DNA from: Trematomus loennbergii | Lineage: Eukaryota; Chordata; Actinopteri; Perciformes; Nototheniidae | Reading direction: 5' to 3' | NCBI GenBank assembly: GCA_012861695.1 | Contig: JAAOOA010000033.1 | Location: forward strand, 12,020,325 to 12,084,324 | Length of the DNA: 64,000 nt | The notes under the pieces: generated by a model | Told to the model about the DNA's origin: nothing | Database searches by the model: none | What the model saw: the letters and a program-made list of their open reading frames with translations, nothing else | In this document: positions 39,121-51,005 of the stretch, one piece after another | Layout of the letters: each line of letters starts with the position of its first letter | How positions within the stretch are numbered: position 1 is the stretch's first letter | Position numbers and translations under genes: made by a program

Positions 39121-40018
39121 CTGTTAAGAGAGAAACGAACATCAGACATTAAGAGTTACTTTAACATTAGAATGATCTTTCATGCCATTTGCAAAGGCAA
39201 TCAATAATGAAAGCAATCAGTATTTATTTCCTGTACAAACTTATAACACTTCACAATAACAACATATCAACTACATAGTAATACAAAAGCAACCACCTGA
39301 TAAACATATTGTCATGTCCTTTTAATTGGTTGGCAAACTTTAATAATATAAGCCCTATACATTAAGGGCTTTTTGGAAGGGATTTCCCGGGGTATAAAGA
39401 GTAGAGATATGAACACAAGACAGTAATATGCTTGTGAGAAAGAACAACAGTTCATTGAGACAGTGATGGACAATGAGGCCAACGTGTTTGTCACTGTTAA
39501 ATATTAGTGAGCTAAAATCGGCTTTCTTTGATTCTGTTTACCTAAATGAACTCAATGGGCCGCCCACCTTATTACATGGCTGGTACCATGAGAAAAGGAC
39601 CACAACCACCCAGTGGAGTGATCAATGGTGCAGGGAACTAGTAAAAGGGATGCAAACTCATCAGGTATGAAAAAGGTGACAAGGATCCGAGCCCCACCCC
39701 CCCCCCACGAAATATCGGCTTTAAAATTAGGAATAACAGAAAGCACAACTAAAGCAGCAGTGTTAATAATAACAGAAACGCCACATCTAAAAGAAAATAT
39801 AAAAGTATTTATTTTAATCTTTAATCGCCTCTGGAATCTCTGACCCCTCTCCTTTAGACGAACATAGAGGGGAATAAAAAAAGCAACAGAACAATGTAAT
39901 TGAGTGCCACATGACATAGATTTAAGTAACTTTCATCAACGTGTTTAAATGCCATGACATTTTTATTTGTCATTTTGTTTCCATTTTTAGACAGCATTTC
40001 AATACAACTGTGACCTAC

Positions 40019-40094
40019 CCTCATCCAAAATGTCAGTGTCATCCGTGTCTGTATCTCTTGTGTCTTTGGGCCCATCAGCAGCGGCACAGGCACC
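40019..40094 (-). CDS. Crypton-like gene, exon 2 (acidic)
   Basis: This 76-base exon has acceptor TTTCTGTCAG and donor GTAGGT and goes from phase 0 to phase 1. It encodes an Asp/Thr-rich stretch, DGPKDTRDTDTDDTDILDE, likely unstructured. Phase agrees with exons 1 and 3. Confidence 0.55.
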
Positions 40095-40460
40095 CTGACA
40101 GAAACAACAGATCTGTTTATATTTCGACTATGTAGCCAAACCTATAGCCACTTAATCAAAAGCTAGCTAACAGTCCAAATGTTAAGAAAAAATTCAAGAT
40201 GCTGGAACAGGAGATCATAGTCTAACATTCAGCCATTTAAGATATATTATATTTGCTCATGCTAAACATTAAGAAAGGTTAAAGACATCATAATAGTTAG
40301 GCTGACATATTAGTAGATGGGGGGGGGCTGTGACTCCTGATCGGAGCAGAGACACACGTTCACTAAGCCAAAAAACGATATCCGGTCACAGAGATCTGCT
40401 ATTTTAAAGTAAACACATATCGACCCGAACGAACGAAAACAGTTTAAACATACTGTAGCC

Positions 40461-41253
40461 CAGGGGTCGGCAACCTTTTTGATTTTTTTATCAGCATGCC
40501 GACGATCGTGAATTATCAACGGGGAGGGGGGGGGGTGTTGAAGAGCTCGACGAAAACACTCGTGAAAAGTGATGTTTAAAACTCAGTTAATGGGGCTCAT
40601 TCACTGGCGCTTCCACAAACAACAACCAACATAATTGTTACATTCAAATGAAGTAGCCTACATTATTCAAGTTTACATTAACTTTGGATAATAACACGGG
40701 AGAAATGAGCGGAAGCGCTCTCTTTTCCTCTCTCCCCCTCTCTCTCTGTCAGTATCTCAAGCAGCTCACTGATCCAGTAATGAGTGACAGTGAAGAATAA
40801 ATATATTTATAACTAGTTCCAAAGGTAGATCAAATAGCTAAGTGTGTTAGGTCTAACTCTTGTGTGTTCTGCTCCGCTCACCGGTCCGTCACAGCGGGTG
40901 GAGCTGCAGGATTTCTGCTTCACACACGCTGCATACCGCTATTTTATTGTCTTTTTCGGACACCTTAAAATACTAAAAGACTGGTGAAGCGATTTTGGCG
41001 AGCTTGTTTTGCCGCACACAGAGAAAAGTGTCATGTATGTTACGTCTCGCGATCGGCCTTTTTGAGTGGGGCTGCGTTGCGTGCATCGCTTCCTTCTGCA
41101 GGTAACGGGGAGACGCGCTCTGGCGGCGGTCTCGTTCAGGATCCGAAAATAAAATAAATATTTTGTACACTTATTCCACTTATTCCTAGTGTGCCACTGG
41201 TTACGGTGCCGCGTGCCGTTGGTGGCACGCGTGCCAGGGGTTGCCGACCCCTG
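40461..41253. mobile_element. hAT/Charlie-like non-autonomous element in intron 1 of the Crypton-like gene
   Basis: The 793-bp element begins CAGGGGTCGGCAACC and ends GGTTGCCGACCCCTG, with an exact 8-bp target duplication CTGTAGCC at 40453-40460 and 41254-41261. These termini are typical of vertebrate hAT-Charlie elements. No transposase frame was recognised inside. Confidence 0.9.
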
Positions 41254-41698
41254 CTGTAGCCTATAGTTTTGACAAATTTGCGAGGATGATGACATCAGAG
41301 CATCGTCCATTTTAACGAACAAAATATATTATAAAAGGCATAATATATTTTATAAATGTAAGTGTATGTAGTTTGAGATGGTAGTGATTACATATGTATT
41401 AGTTAGATACAAATATGCAAATGTATCAGGAAAACATTTTAGATGTTAGAGTCTTGCCTTAATTATTTTAGATGTCAGGTTAAAAACGCATGCATTTTTG
41501 CATTCATATTTTATATATTTGACATGAAACACCATACATTAAAATAAGTGTGAGACTTACGCTTTGTGTTCTGCTCTCTTACATGCTAACGTTAGCTTAA
41601 TTTAGAGTTTAGCCTAGACTCAGCAGTTCCACTCATGCCGGAGAATGCTAAAACATTAAACAACCTAACATAGTTAAAATATATAAAATATCACTTAC

Positions 41699-41743
41699 CT
41701 GGAGCAGTTGTGTGTGTTTTTCCTGCTGTAATTCGTTACTCAT
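41699..41743 (-). CDS. Crypton-like recombinase-domain gene, exon 1 (start codon)
   Basis: The exon has ATG at 41743 in context AGCAATGAG and encodes MSNELQQEKHTQLLQ. It ends at an almost perfect donor, CAG|GTAAGTGA, in phase 0. No other ATG-bearing exon with a phase-0 donor was found close by. The intron that follows contains a complete hAT-like element at 40461-41253. Confidence 0.55.
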
Positions 41744-42323
41744 TGCTGTGTTGCTTCTTTCACACACCATGTGGAGCTATTTCAGTCTCAGTAATCTTCT
41801 TCTGTGCCGATCATAGTATGGTGCCGATCCATGTTTGTAATGATGCGTTCAGGTGCAGATGTAAAGTACATTGCGTCTTCATGTTGGAGTTTGCAAAATG
41901 TTTCAAAACCAAAATACTTCTTATGAAGTGAATTTCTCTCACTTTAAATAACTAACCCTAATAAGATTTTTTAAGGAGAGATTACTTAACATAGTGTAGA
42001 AACTGTAATAGGGACTTCTTACTGAGTCGGGGACAGTAAAACTGTAATTTTTGTATTGCATGAATGCAGCATTAGCTGCTCTGAAGTTTTAGCGCCAAAT
42101 GTAGTACTCAATTGCTCTGCAAGTTTGCAGGTGCATCATGTGCATGAACTTCTTGATTAACCACTCCCCTCCCCCACCCTGACCTGGACTTCACCCCTGA
42201 AACACAGAGGCACAGAGGAACATGCAGTATGGTTTAAATGCATTCTGAGCAATATCTCAACAGAACTTAAAATCTATTTTACTCTCTATCTTTTGTTTAA
42301 TAAAAATTAGTGCACAGTTGTAT

Positions 42324-42328
<5 letters not shown>

Positions 42329-42354
<26 letters not shown>
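42329..42354. repeat. (TA)n microsatellite
   Basis: Thirteen TA units after CACACA. Other TA tracts lie at 44438-44481, 45401-45427, 45695-45720 and 62138-62156. Confidence 0.95.
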
Positions 42355-42355
<1 letters not shown>

Positions 42356-42451
42356 TTCCATTTACCATTTATACAATTTTCTAGACATTTTAAATTTAAA
42401 TATTATTTAATAACTATATATATATTAAGAATGAACAGGGTCAGTAAAACT

Positions 42452-42550
42452 GTATCTATCTATCTATCTATCCATCTATCCATCTATCCATCTATCTATC
42501 TATCTATCTATCTATCTCATCTATCTATCTATCTATCCATCAATCAATCA

Positions 42551-42585
<35 letters not shown>

Positions 42586-42596
42586 CATCTATATAT
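42452..42596. repeat. (TATC)n tetranucleotide repeat
   Basis: About 35 units of CTAT, with CCAT variants interspersed (42472-42493, 42537-42550 and 42585). Confidence 0.98.
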
Positions 42597-43499
42597 TGAC
42601 AATGCATTTAATGATGAATATCTTGTTATTATTCTATTAACCTTGCAGGACAATTTGATGTTATTTGAATTTTCACAATTTCTATGAATTTACCTTCAGA
42701 GGATTGCCTCATTCGATTATTGAAAATATTAGAGCTATCTCTGAAAACAAACCCCTTTTACTAATGTATAAAAAGTAATACCTAACTATCTAATATGCTT
42801 CCTTAATACGATGCCATTATATACAGGTCCAAATGTTCAATGGCTCTTTGCCCAACAATACAATGACAGCAGTTTCACACTGACATAGTGTTGGCTACCC
42901 TTGATAAATGAAAAAAGTGTGTTTAACCCTTGTAGTGAGAACTGCTGCTGGTCTAATATGAAACTACATTGATATAGTTCAAATCAGACCAGCAGTAATT
43001 TCCTTGAGAATTGATCCAGACCAATCTCAAGTACATACATCATTTTATGATGGTTATAACTTATCAGAGATAAGAGGTCCAACTTGAGCCTTTGGAATCT
43101 GAGGCAATGCTAGTTGATGGTCAAATGCAAAGAGAAAGAGAAAGAGGAGAGAGTGCTATGAAAGTGTGAGAGAGGGAGAGTCAGAGCAAAAAGTTACAAT
43201 AGCCACGATTCAGAAGCGGTGAATTAAGCAAGCAAATATTTTAGCCAACACAACCAAGTACAGAAAATCGAGTAACAGAGCCATTAGTGTATATTTAATA
43301 GTTCAACACAACTGTAAGCACAACTAAATGTAGGTTATTTAAAGTAGAGTATGAAGCGAATGGGGCCTTTTTGAGTGACACTTGGAGACGTGGACGTGCA
43401 GGGAAAGCGCACAGAGAAATGTAGGTTATTTAAAGTAAAGTACGTCTAGATGAAGCATAGTGAAGATTGTGCACGTGAATCATTTTGTTGAATTTCTGA

Positions 43500-43735
43500 A
43501 TGGAGATCTGATCAATTAGACTAAGTTTACATATCTGCTCCGTCAAGGCTCACAACACCGTCCTACAGGCATAAATAAAGCAGTGACTGAATCCGCCAAA
43601 CCTCAGACAGTCTTTGGTTTGTACATTTATAACTTTTCTCCAGTTCCTGAACAGATATGAGGAGCTGTGATCTCTGTGTGCTAACAGCTAACAGTTAATG
43701 GCTAACAGCTAACGGCTAACAGTTAATGGCTGCTG
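43500..43735. repeat. Diverged fragment of the palindrome family
   Basis: The stretch follows the order of the right arm of the 33-kb palindrome: the GAATGGAGAT segment, CATAAATAAAGCAG, GACAGTCT..TGGTTTGTAC, and GAACAGATATGAGGAGCTGTG. It ends in several tandem copies of the CTAACAGCTAACGG motif (about 43680-43730). Confidence 0.7.
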
Positions 43736-43989
43736 TTTTAGTTTTGTGGTGTCAAGTTCCTTGTCTGGATGGAATATCTGTGAACGACTCAGGTGTGAAT
43801 GCCATGTCAGACTTGGACAAGTCCTTCCTGAATTGTGTTAATTGAGGAAATCTGCTTGTCTAAAAAACGGCTTGGATCATCTCCACCATCCTGTAAACAT
43901 AGATAATATGTATTCATAGTTGTCTTTCCATTTTCTTTAGCAAGTTTGCAAGGAACTGAGAATTGAAACCAAGTCTTTAAGAAGTAATT

Positions 43990-44210
43990 GAAAGGTTTGG
44001 ATATGTTGTACATATATATACATATATATTGTACTTGAGTAAAAGTAGAAGTATTCAGATCTTGTTCTTGAGTAAAAGTAGAAGTACACAGATCTTGTAC
44101 TTGAGTAAATGTAGAAGTACTCAGATATTGTAGTAAAAGTAGAAGTACTCAGATCTTGTAGTAAAAGTAGAAGTACTCAGATCTTGTACTTGAGTACATT
44201 TAAAGATAGC
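43990..44210 (+). repeat. Minisatellite of the AGTAAAAGTAGAAGTACTCAG family
   Basis: About five tandem copies of a 28-36-base unit, AGTAAAAGTAGAAGTACTCA plus GATCTTGTACTTG; copies differ by loss of the ACTTGAGT segment. The same motif recurs at 47990-48130 and 48965-49060. Confidence 0.85.
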
Positions 44211-44437
44211 ATCAGGATTCAGGGAGTTAACAACGGGAGAAATGGCAATATTGCTGTGGCTCGTTTCACTGTGCATCTTCAAAGCTTCCATTTGCAAAGC
44301 ATGCTTCTGCAGCTGCAGGTGCACCTGATAGCCCTCCCCTCCCCCACTAGTCTGACCAAGCTGTGACCTCTGCAACAAGAAAGAGACAGGACAGAGCAGT
44401 AGGAGGCTTATTCAGCTTAACTCTATGATATACAGTA

Positions 44438-44472
<35 letters not shown>

Positions 44473-44485
44473 ATATCTATATACA

Positions 44486-45396
44486 CAGGGTTGGGAGGGT
44501 TACTTTGTAAATGTAGTTAGTTCCTGAATACTGAATACATGGCTCTGAAAGTAATCCAAATCCGAACACAGTTACGTGTCTTAAAAAAGTAACGTATTCA
44601 GATTACTTTTAGAATACTTTTGGAATACTTTCTTTTTCCATAACAGATGGGTATGTTTTGGTGAACAGGAGACACTTATTTTACTGTTTTAATGGCTTAT
44701 CAAGAGCACAACTCAAACACAACATCTTGGTGTCATTCTGGACAGCTCCCTCTCATTTGCACCCCACATAAAAAACATCACCCGGATTGCATTCTTCTCC
44801 AAACTCCGCCCTGTCTCAATCCAGCACTGAAGTCCTGGTTCATGCATTCGTCACATCCCGTATTGACTATTGTAATACCATGCTCTCAGGCCTTCCCATC
44901 AAACTCCTCAATAAACTTCAAATCATTCATAACTCTGCTGCCCGGATCATCACCCGCACCAAGTCCTCTGACCACATCACCCCCATCCTCATTCGTCTGC
45001 ATTGGCTACCTGTAAAATACCGGATAGACTTCAAAACCCTCCTGCTCACATTCAAAGCCCTCCACAACCTGGCCTCCACCTATCTGGCTGACCTCCTACA
45101 GGAGTGCACCCCCTCTCTCTCTCTCTCTCCATCTCTCTCTCTCTCGCGCGCTGACACAGACACGCTGCTGTGCCGTGCACACAGATCTGCTGGTAATGAA
45201 TATTACATTTTGTGAGGAAACCTTTCCACCAATCATTCCAATAAGTATTCCAAAATGTATTCACTTCAGGTTTACGAAAGTAACTGTAATCAGATTACTC
45301 GTTTTTCAAATATAACGCGAGCTGAATACAGTTACTTGATTTTTGTATTCTGATTACGTAACGCCGTTACATCTATTCCGTTACAACCCAACCCTG
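44486..45396. mobile_element. CAGGGTTGGG inverted-repeat element interrupted by LINE sequence
   Basis: The ends are CAGGGTTGGGAGGGTTAC and, inverted, CAGGGTTGGGTTGTAACGG. Both inner flanks are rich in GTAATC/ATTCAGATTAC motifs, a pattern very common among fish MITEs. The middle (44692-45215) is retrotransposon-derived. The element is bordered on both sides by (TA)n tracts, which hide the target duplication. Confidence 0.7.
44692..45130 (+). pseudogene. Non-LTR retrotransposon (L2/Maui-like) reverse-transcriptase fragment
   Basis: The conceptual translation contains HAFVTSRIDYCNTMLSGLP, NKLQIIHNSAARIITRTK and LHWLPVKYRIDFKTLLLTFK. These are the ordered motifs of the C-terminal part of fish L2/Maui-type LINE reverse transcriptases. 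Upstream homology in a different frame (LGVILDS-like at about 44727) means the copy is frameshifted. It lacks the catalytic YADD region and is a dead 3' fragment that ends in a CT-rich tract. Confidence 0.85.
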
Positions 45397-45719
45397 AATA
45401 TATATATATATTATATATATATATATACACACTCTGTATATATGTTTGGTTATAATACATTGTATTACAACACAGTGCATATACGTTATATATATATACG
45501 TTACCTCTTCTTCTGTTGCATTATATTGCACACTGGACTTACTTACTGCATCACTTTATTTTATAATTACTTCTATTTTCTTTCTTTTTAAAATCATATA
45601 TATATATTTATGTTGCATTGTTGGAGGAGTCGGGGACATAAAAATGTAATTGCCATTTCTACATTGTAGTTAGTAGTTAATGTGCACATGACTATATATA
45701 TCTATATATATATAGATAT

Positions 45720-47452
45720 ATGTAGCGTCACGCAGCTTTCCCCTGAGAGATTTCTACGGGGAGAAGCTCAGCTAAACGCTGCGGTGATTAAATGCCATGT
45801 TATGCTCCTAACCACTTCAAGCTTTATTTCTGAAACAGTATGAAGCTCAAACTTTTCTCTTTACCACAAGGACATTACGTTACACATATTCTCTCCAGTA
45901 GCCTACAGCGTTAGCTCCATGGTTAGCTCCGAGTGTTAGCATGCTTGTGTAACCCATATGAAATATAGGGCTACTAGACCCCTTTATGTCATTTAGATGT
46001 ATGAATACATGTTGTTTCTGCACGGAGCACTCTAGAATGTACACCCAGGGTAATGAGTGGCGCGAATCACTCCGTCTCTCTCTCTCTCTTTTTCCCTGTG
46101 AACACCCTGAAGACGCAGAGACATAAGTTGAGCAGCTCCTAGTATAGTAATAGTATTTAAAAAGTGTTATTTGTACTCTCAACTATATCAGTTGACAAAC
46201 TCTGACCAGCAAGAACCCCTGTGTGAACCCGAACTAGAAGACGACAGCCTGTGTCGTCTTATAAGTGTAGAAACTTCGGTGAGTTGAGGCTGTTAGCTCC
46301 TTGTTAGCACTGAAGGGCTAGCCTGCTAATATGACAATGACAGTCAGTTTTTGTTGTTTATTATAAGATACATTTAATTGAAAAACCAATCGGGGTTATG
46401 AAAGTGATGTCTAATGTTTTTGATGTACTTTGGTGCACATTGTATCATTGTTAAACCATTGTTTGCTAGCGCTAACTGTGAGTTGATGCTAAACGCTAGC
46501 AGAAGCTAACGGCTAACACCATTTGTTAGTTCCATAGAACAGAAGCTGATAGCATAGCGAGCATTGCTCTTCTTTTACTTAAAACCACTCTCTTTTAGTT
46601 ATTTAATTTGTTTCATTAGCTGTAGTGCTGCTACATGCTGACTGCAATGTCTGTTCATGTTCATGTTAAGAATAACTTATTGGTTGAAAACAGTTAAACT
46701 GATAGTTAAAAACATAAAGTGTATCCCTTGTGTATTTCAACTTGAATGTAAGATGTGTTGTTTAGAAATACAAGTTAATTATCACTATTTAATATACACA
46801 TTGGTGATGAAGGTAAATCATTTCATTATAAATGAAATGTGATTTAAGTTACTGTTTATATGTTGAAACATGCTAACTAAAGATGTTTATAAGAGTGTGA
46901 TATAACAGAAAGATAATATTCTGCACTATTCGTGCAGGTTGGTTTTTTATTGATGTCAGCAAGCCAGATCCAATCTGACTTGGGATTGATAGCGAGCCAA
47001 GCCCAGTGAATCTGTGAGCGGTTGTTGGAAGCGGTGTGGCCTACCGTTGGACCTGCCTACAGAGGACGCGTGATTTGAAGAATCCTGCTGAATTCACACT
47101 GATCTGATCCAGATAAGAACCAGTACACTATTAGCTCTACCCGGGTAGAAGAGCCATAGCAGTACATACACACACACACACCGAACTGAACTGATTTGAA
47201 TTTTCTTGATCAAAGGGAAGAGACTATTTCTATTTATGTGGTAAAGAGCTCTATTTTTTATTTGCATTCCTTTTCACATTGTTGGCACAATTTAATGTAA
47301 ATGTTGTTGAACACTGCTGGCAATACAATTGTAAAATCTTCAACTAAAATCTAACTCTTCCCAGAGTTATTCACAGCATACCACTTTACGAACCTAGGAA
47401 GATGTTAGCGCCTCTGTTCTTGGTATGATATAGGACTAGAGGTGCTACACTT
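45720..47452. other. Unclassified segment with TGTAGC...GCTACA ends
   Basis: The stretch starts TGTAGCGTCACGC right after an AT repeat and ends GGTGCTACA. The TG...CA and short inverted termini would suit an LTR-type or inverted-repeat element, but no matching target duplication, tRNA primer site or coding sequence was seen. Repeated GTTAGC/GCTAAC motifs are frequent within. Treat as unresolved. Confidence 0.25.
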
Positions 47453-47652
47453 GCTAATGTAAACACACAGCATATTACTCCCAAAACACGCCACGCATTG
47501 TTTCTGATACAGCACATAGCTTGACATGTTCTTTCTTAAGTGTTTACCGCTAGAATAGTGCCATTATATGTATTATATATAACAACTTTACTCTAAGCCT
47601 CCAGCAGACATCCTGCTGAATACACAGACACACAGCTGCGACTGTATACAGA

Positions 47653-47957
47653 GACGATAGGTTGGGTCGTGTCACGTGTGCCGGAGAATATAGGTTGGGA
47701 TGTGTCACGTGTGCCGGAGATGATAGGTTGGGACGTGTCACGTCGGCCGGATGTCGCCAATGACGTTATAGGGGCGAAAATTCTGGATCTGCTTGTTAGC
47801 ACCCCCCTTTTTTTTTTTAGAGAGAGGTGTGGGTACGGAGGAAAAGAGAGAGGATTTTGTTTACTGACACTTTGTGAGTTCCCTGACACACCGGGGACAC
47901 ATATTTATGTATAAAAGACATCAAAAAGTGCATTTTGCATAATATTGTAGGTCCCCT
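47653..47957 (-). mobile_element. MITE end with TTAA border and an internal 33-bp minisatellite
   Basis: Read on the minus strand, the sequence begins after a TTAA (47958-47961) with AGGGGACCTACAATATTATG, a terminus common among fish TTAA-type MITEs. Inside, 47653-47752 holds three tandem 33-bp units of GATAGGTTGGGxxGTGTCAC plus GTGTGCCGGAGA. The opposite terminus was not found. Confidence 0.55.
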
Positions 47958-48224
47958 TTAAATGAATCATCACACTAAAGTGGATACTAAAGTAATGATA
48001 ATGATAACTTTAGATAATGACTAATGGAATACTCTGTTACAGTAAAAGTCCTGCATTCAAAATGTTCCTCAAGTAAAAGTAGAAAAGTATTATCATCAAA
48101 ATATAGTTAAAGCAGCAACAGTAAAAGTATTCATTGTGCAGATTGGTCCATTTCAGAATAATATATATGATGTTTTATAATTATTGATAATTAAAGTGTT
48201 ATCAAAGGCTGGTATATATATATT

Positions 48225-48745
48225 TATATTTGCTTGTGACTGCTCACCTCACTGGTCCCCTGTGTACAACAAAGGGCTGTGGTACAATCTGATCAGAGCC
48301 CCCTGTCGTCGGTGAAACACCCTGCTTACTGCAGTCTGTCATTATATGTGTTTATAATGTTTTAACACACCAAAGAAGAGGACTATTAGGTGTGAATGCA
48401 ACCTTAGTTTCCTGAAAGACCTGAGTGAATACTTAGGACATAACACAGTATGTCTTATAATACTGTTTAATACACAAGGGAGGTATCAAGACTAGAAAGC
48501 AAAGACAGAATATGGTATGTAAATGCGTGAAACAATGGGAATGGCTGTGAGGGATGCAGGAGGAGCAGGGCCATGCAGGGACAGCAGGACCAGGGACAGC
48601 ATTGGGAGACCTAAAGATGGGAGCCACATCCATACAGCAAGAAAGAAACACCAACCACTCACACAGACAGAGGACAAAAGGGTTAGTAACAAAACAACAT
48701 GGGATAAGAGAAGAAGGTGAGGATTTAAGAAACTGAGACATCTTA
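48225..48745 (-). repeat. Dispersed repeat, copy 2 (inverted relative to 31.3 kb)
   Basis: This is the same sequence order as 31279-31800 on the opposite strand, with small indels (for example an extra GACGACAGGGGG-like insertion near 48300). It interrupts copies of the AGTAAAAGTA family on either side. Confidence 0.65.
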
Positions 48746-48962
48746 TTGTTTTCAACTCGATAAATAGTTACATTACAAGGCTCGATGTAGACAATGCTCC
48801 TTTTCATAAGTTTATCGCGCACTCGCAGAAACACAAGCGATCTGTCCAAACATTCGGCCAAAAGGCTTGATATTCAGATGGAGAAATGCACAGTTTTCCA
48901 CTGCCAAAACTCATAGTCCAATGTCCAACTCATAGCTCTGTTGCCACAATTCCAAGGTGTGC

Positions 48963-49398
48963 AGTGGTGGAAAAAGTACTCAGATCTTGTACTTTAGTAA
49001 AAGTAGAAGTCCTCAGATCTTGTACTTGATTAAAAGTACTCAGATTTTCTACTTCTTCGTAAGCGACAGTAAAAGTAGTCATTGTGCAGATTGGTCCATT
49101 TCCGAATAATATATATGATATGTTTTATAATGTGTGTTATCAAAGCTGGTAAAGGTGCAGCTAGTTTTAATGACTTTGTATACTGCAGGGTAGCTTGTGA
49201 ATTTACTTAAGGTGGAACTTAAGTCTGATTTAAGACTTGATTATATTTCCATTTGGCTCTGAAATGTAGTGGGGTAGGAGTACAAATTATCATAACTGGA
49301 AATACCCAAGTAAAGTATAAGTACCTCAAAATTGTACATAAGTACAGTACTTGAGTAGATGTACTTGAGTAGATGTACTTAGTTACTTCTCACCTCTT
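48963..49398. mobile_element. MITE with AGTGGTGGAAAAAGTACT terminus
   Basis: The left end CAGTGGTGGAAAAAGTACTC and an imperfect inverse near 49398 (GTTACTTCTCACCTCTT) frame an AGTAAAAGTA-rich element of a type abundant in fish. The right end is degraded and no target duplication is visible. 47960-48222 is a second partial copy. Confidence 0.55.
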
Positions 49399-50040
49399 GA
49401 GATGCTTCTCACAGCAAATATTGCTATATGTGATTAATTAATTGTAATTTAGATCAATTAATCACAAAGCATGTAATTCATTAGATTCATATTTGTAATC
49501 GCTTGACAGCCATAGTTTTAACACACTTCCAGAAAATATACTAGAAAAATATGTTCCAGCAATTACCTTATATTAAACTTTAATTTTTAAACTCAACATT
49601 TACCAATAATATATTTTACAGTAAGGTTAGGGGAAAAATAACGTTGCGTATTTTATGATAAAGATTCCATTTTGTATAATAGCGGACATTTTAATTTGTA
49701 ATAAACTTAAGCACATCACTACTATGCTTTGGGAGGCATATATCCTCTTAAATCTTCAGAAAATAATTAGTGATTAATAATTCTTAACTGATAATGCACA
49801 GTATTTTATATCATGAATTGTGTTGATTTGTCATTTATATTTCATTTGTAACCTCTACATGGTTGACATTTAGCTGGTAACAGGCTTCTGTCAGGTCACC
49901 TGCAACTATATTTCCCCCTCCCTAGTTAAGCAATGTGACTGCAGTGACCAATCAATCAGAAAATGTGCAGTACAAGTAGATGCAGTACACGTGTGTGTCC
50001 TCTAGTTGGAGCCCAAGAGCACAGGAGAAAACGACCATTT

Positions 50041-50328
<288 letters not shown>

Positions 50329-50888
50329 AACACGTAGGAGTCTATAGAAATCATGAAACAATACGAGATGTGTTATAGAGAGATGAAATAGATATAAAAA
50401 GAAAACATGTTTCTTAAGTCTGAGTTAAAAAAATGTGAACAAAATGTTTGGAGTGTAATGGCAGAATCACTGACAGGGAAGACGCCACAAAAGGATAACA
50501 GCTGCTGCCCACTAGGTATAAGAAACTATTACAAAAGCTGCAGGAAACAAATCTCTGCTAGGGATATCAGATGGATATTTTTTTTTTTGTAGACGGAATA
50601 CAGTCTGTGTTAGTGGGGTGTATAAGACATACAATAAATCCATGAAGTCCAGATTGAGGAACAAATCCACATTTCTGAAGGCTTATACTCTGAGAGGAGG
50701 GTTTTACGACTATCAGCAGCAATTATGTTATATTCAGACCATCGCCTGGTCAACAGTTTAAATCTTTGTTTTTGGCCACAGTAAAGACTATTTTGCATCC
50801 ATGTCTCCATGGTAATGATGACCAGCAGTAAAGAAAGGAAACCACAGACCACTTTCTTAACAGTCTCAGTTTTCCTGTTTGGTTGGCT

Positions 50889-51005
50889 CACACACACACA
50901 CATTCAACACTAGAGGCAGACCACCAACACACACACAAACACACAAAGACACACACACACACAGACACACACACACACACACAACACACACACACACACA
51001 CACAC
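50889..51005. repeat. CA-rich compound microsatellite
   Basis: Imperfect CA runs separated by short unique pieces (ATTCAACACTAGAGG, AAAGAC, AGAC, AACAC). Confidence 0.95.

Noticed and set aside
40939..41322. 127-codon minus-strand frame as a possible hAT transposase remnant
   Set aside because: It spans the right boundary of the element and shows none of the transposase motifs; the element looks non-autonomous.
43990..44210. CRISPR-like array
   Set aside because: The units are head-to-tail without unique spacers; this is a eukaryotic minisatellite of a known fish MITE type.
45720..47452. Solo LTR or endogenous retrovirus
   Set aside because: Only TG...CA ends were seen; no target duplication, primer-binding site, polypurine tract or gag/pol-like coding sequence.
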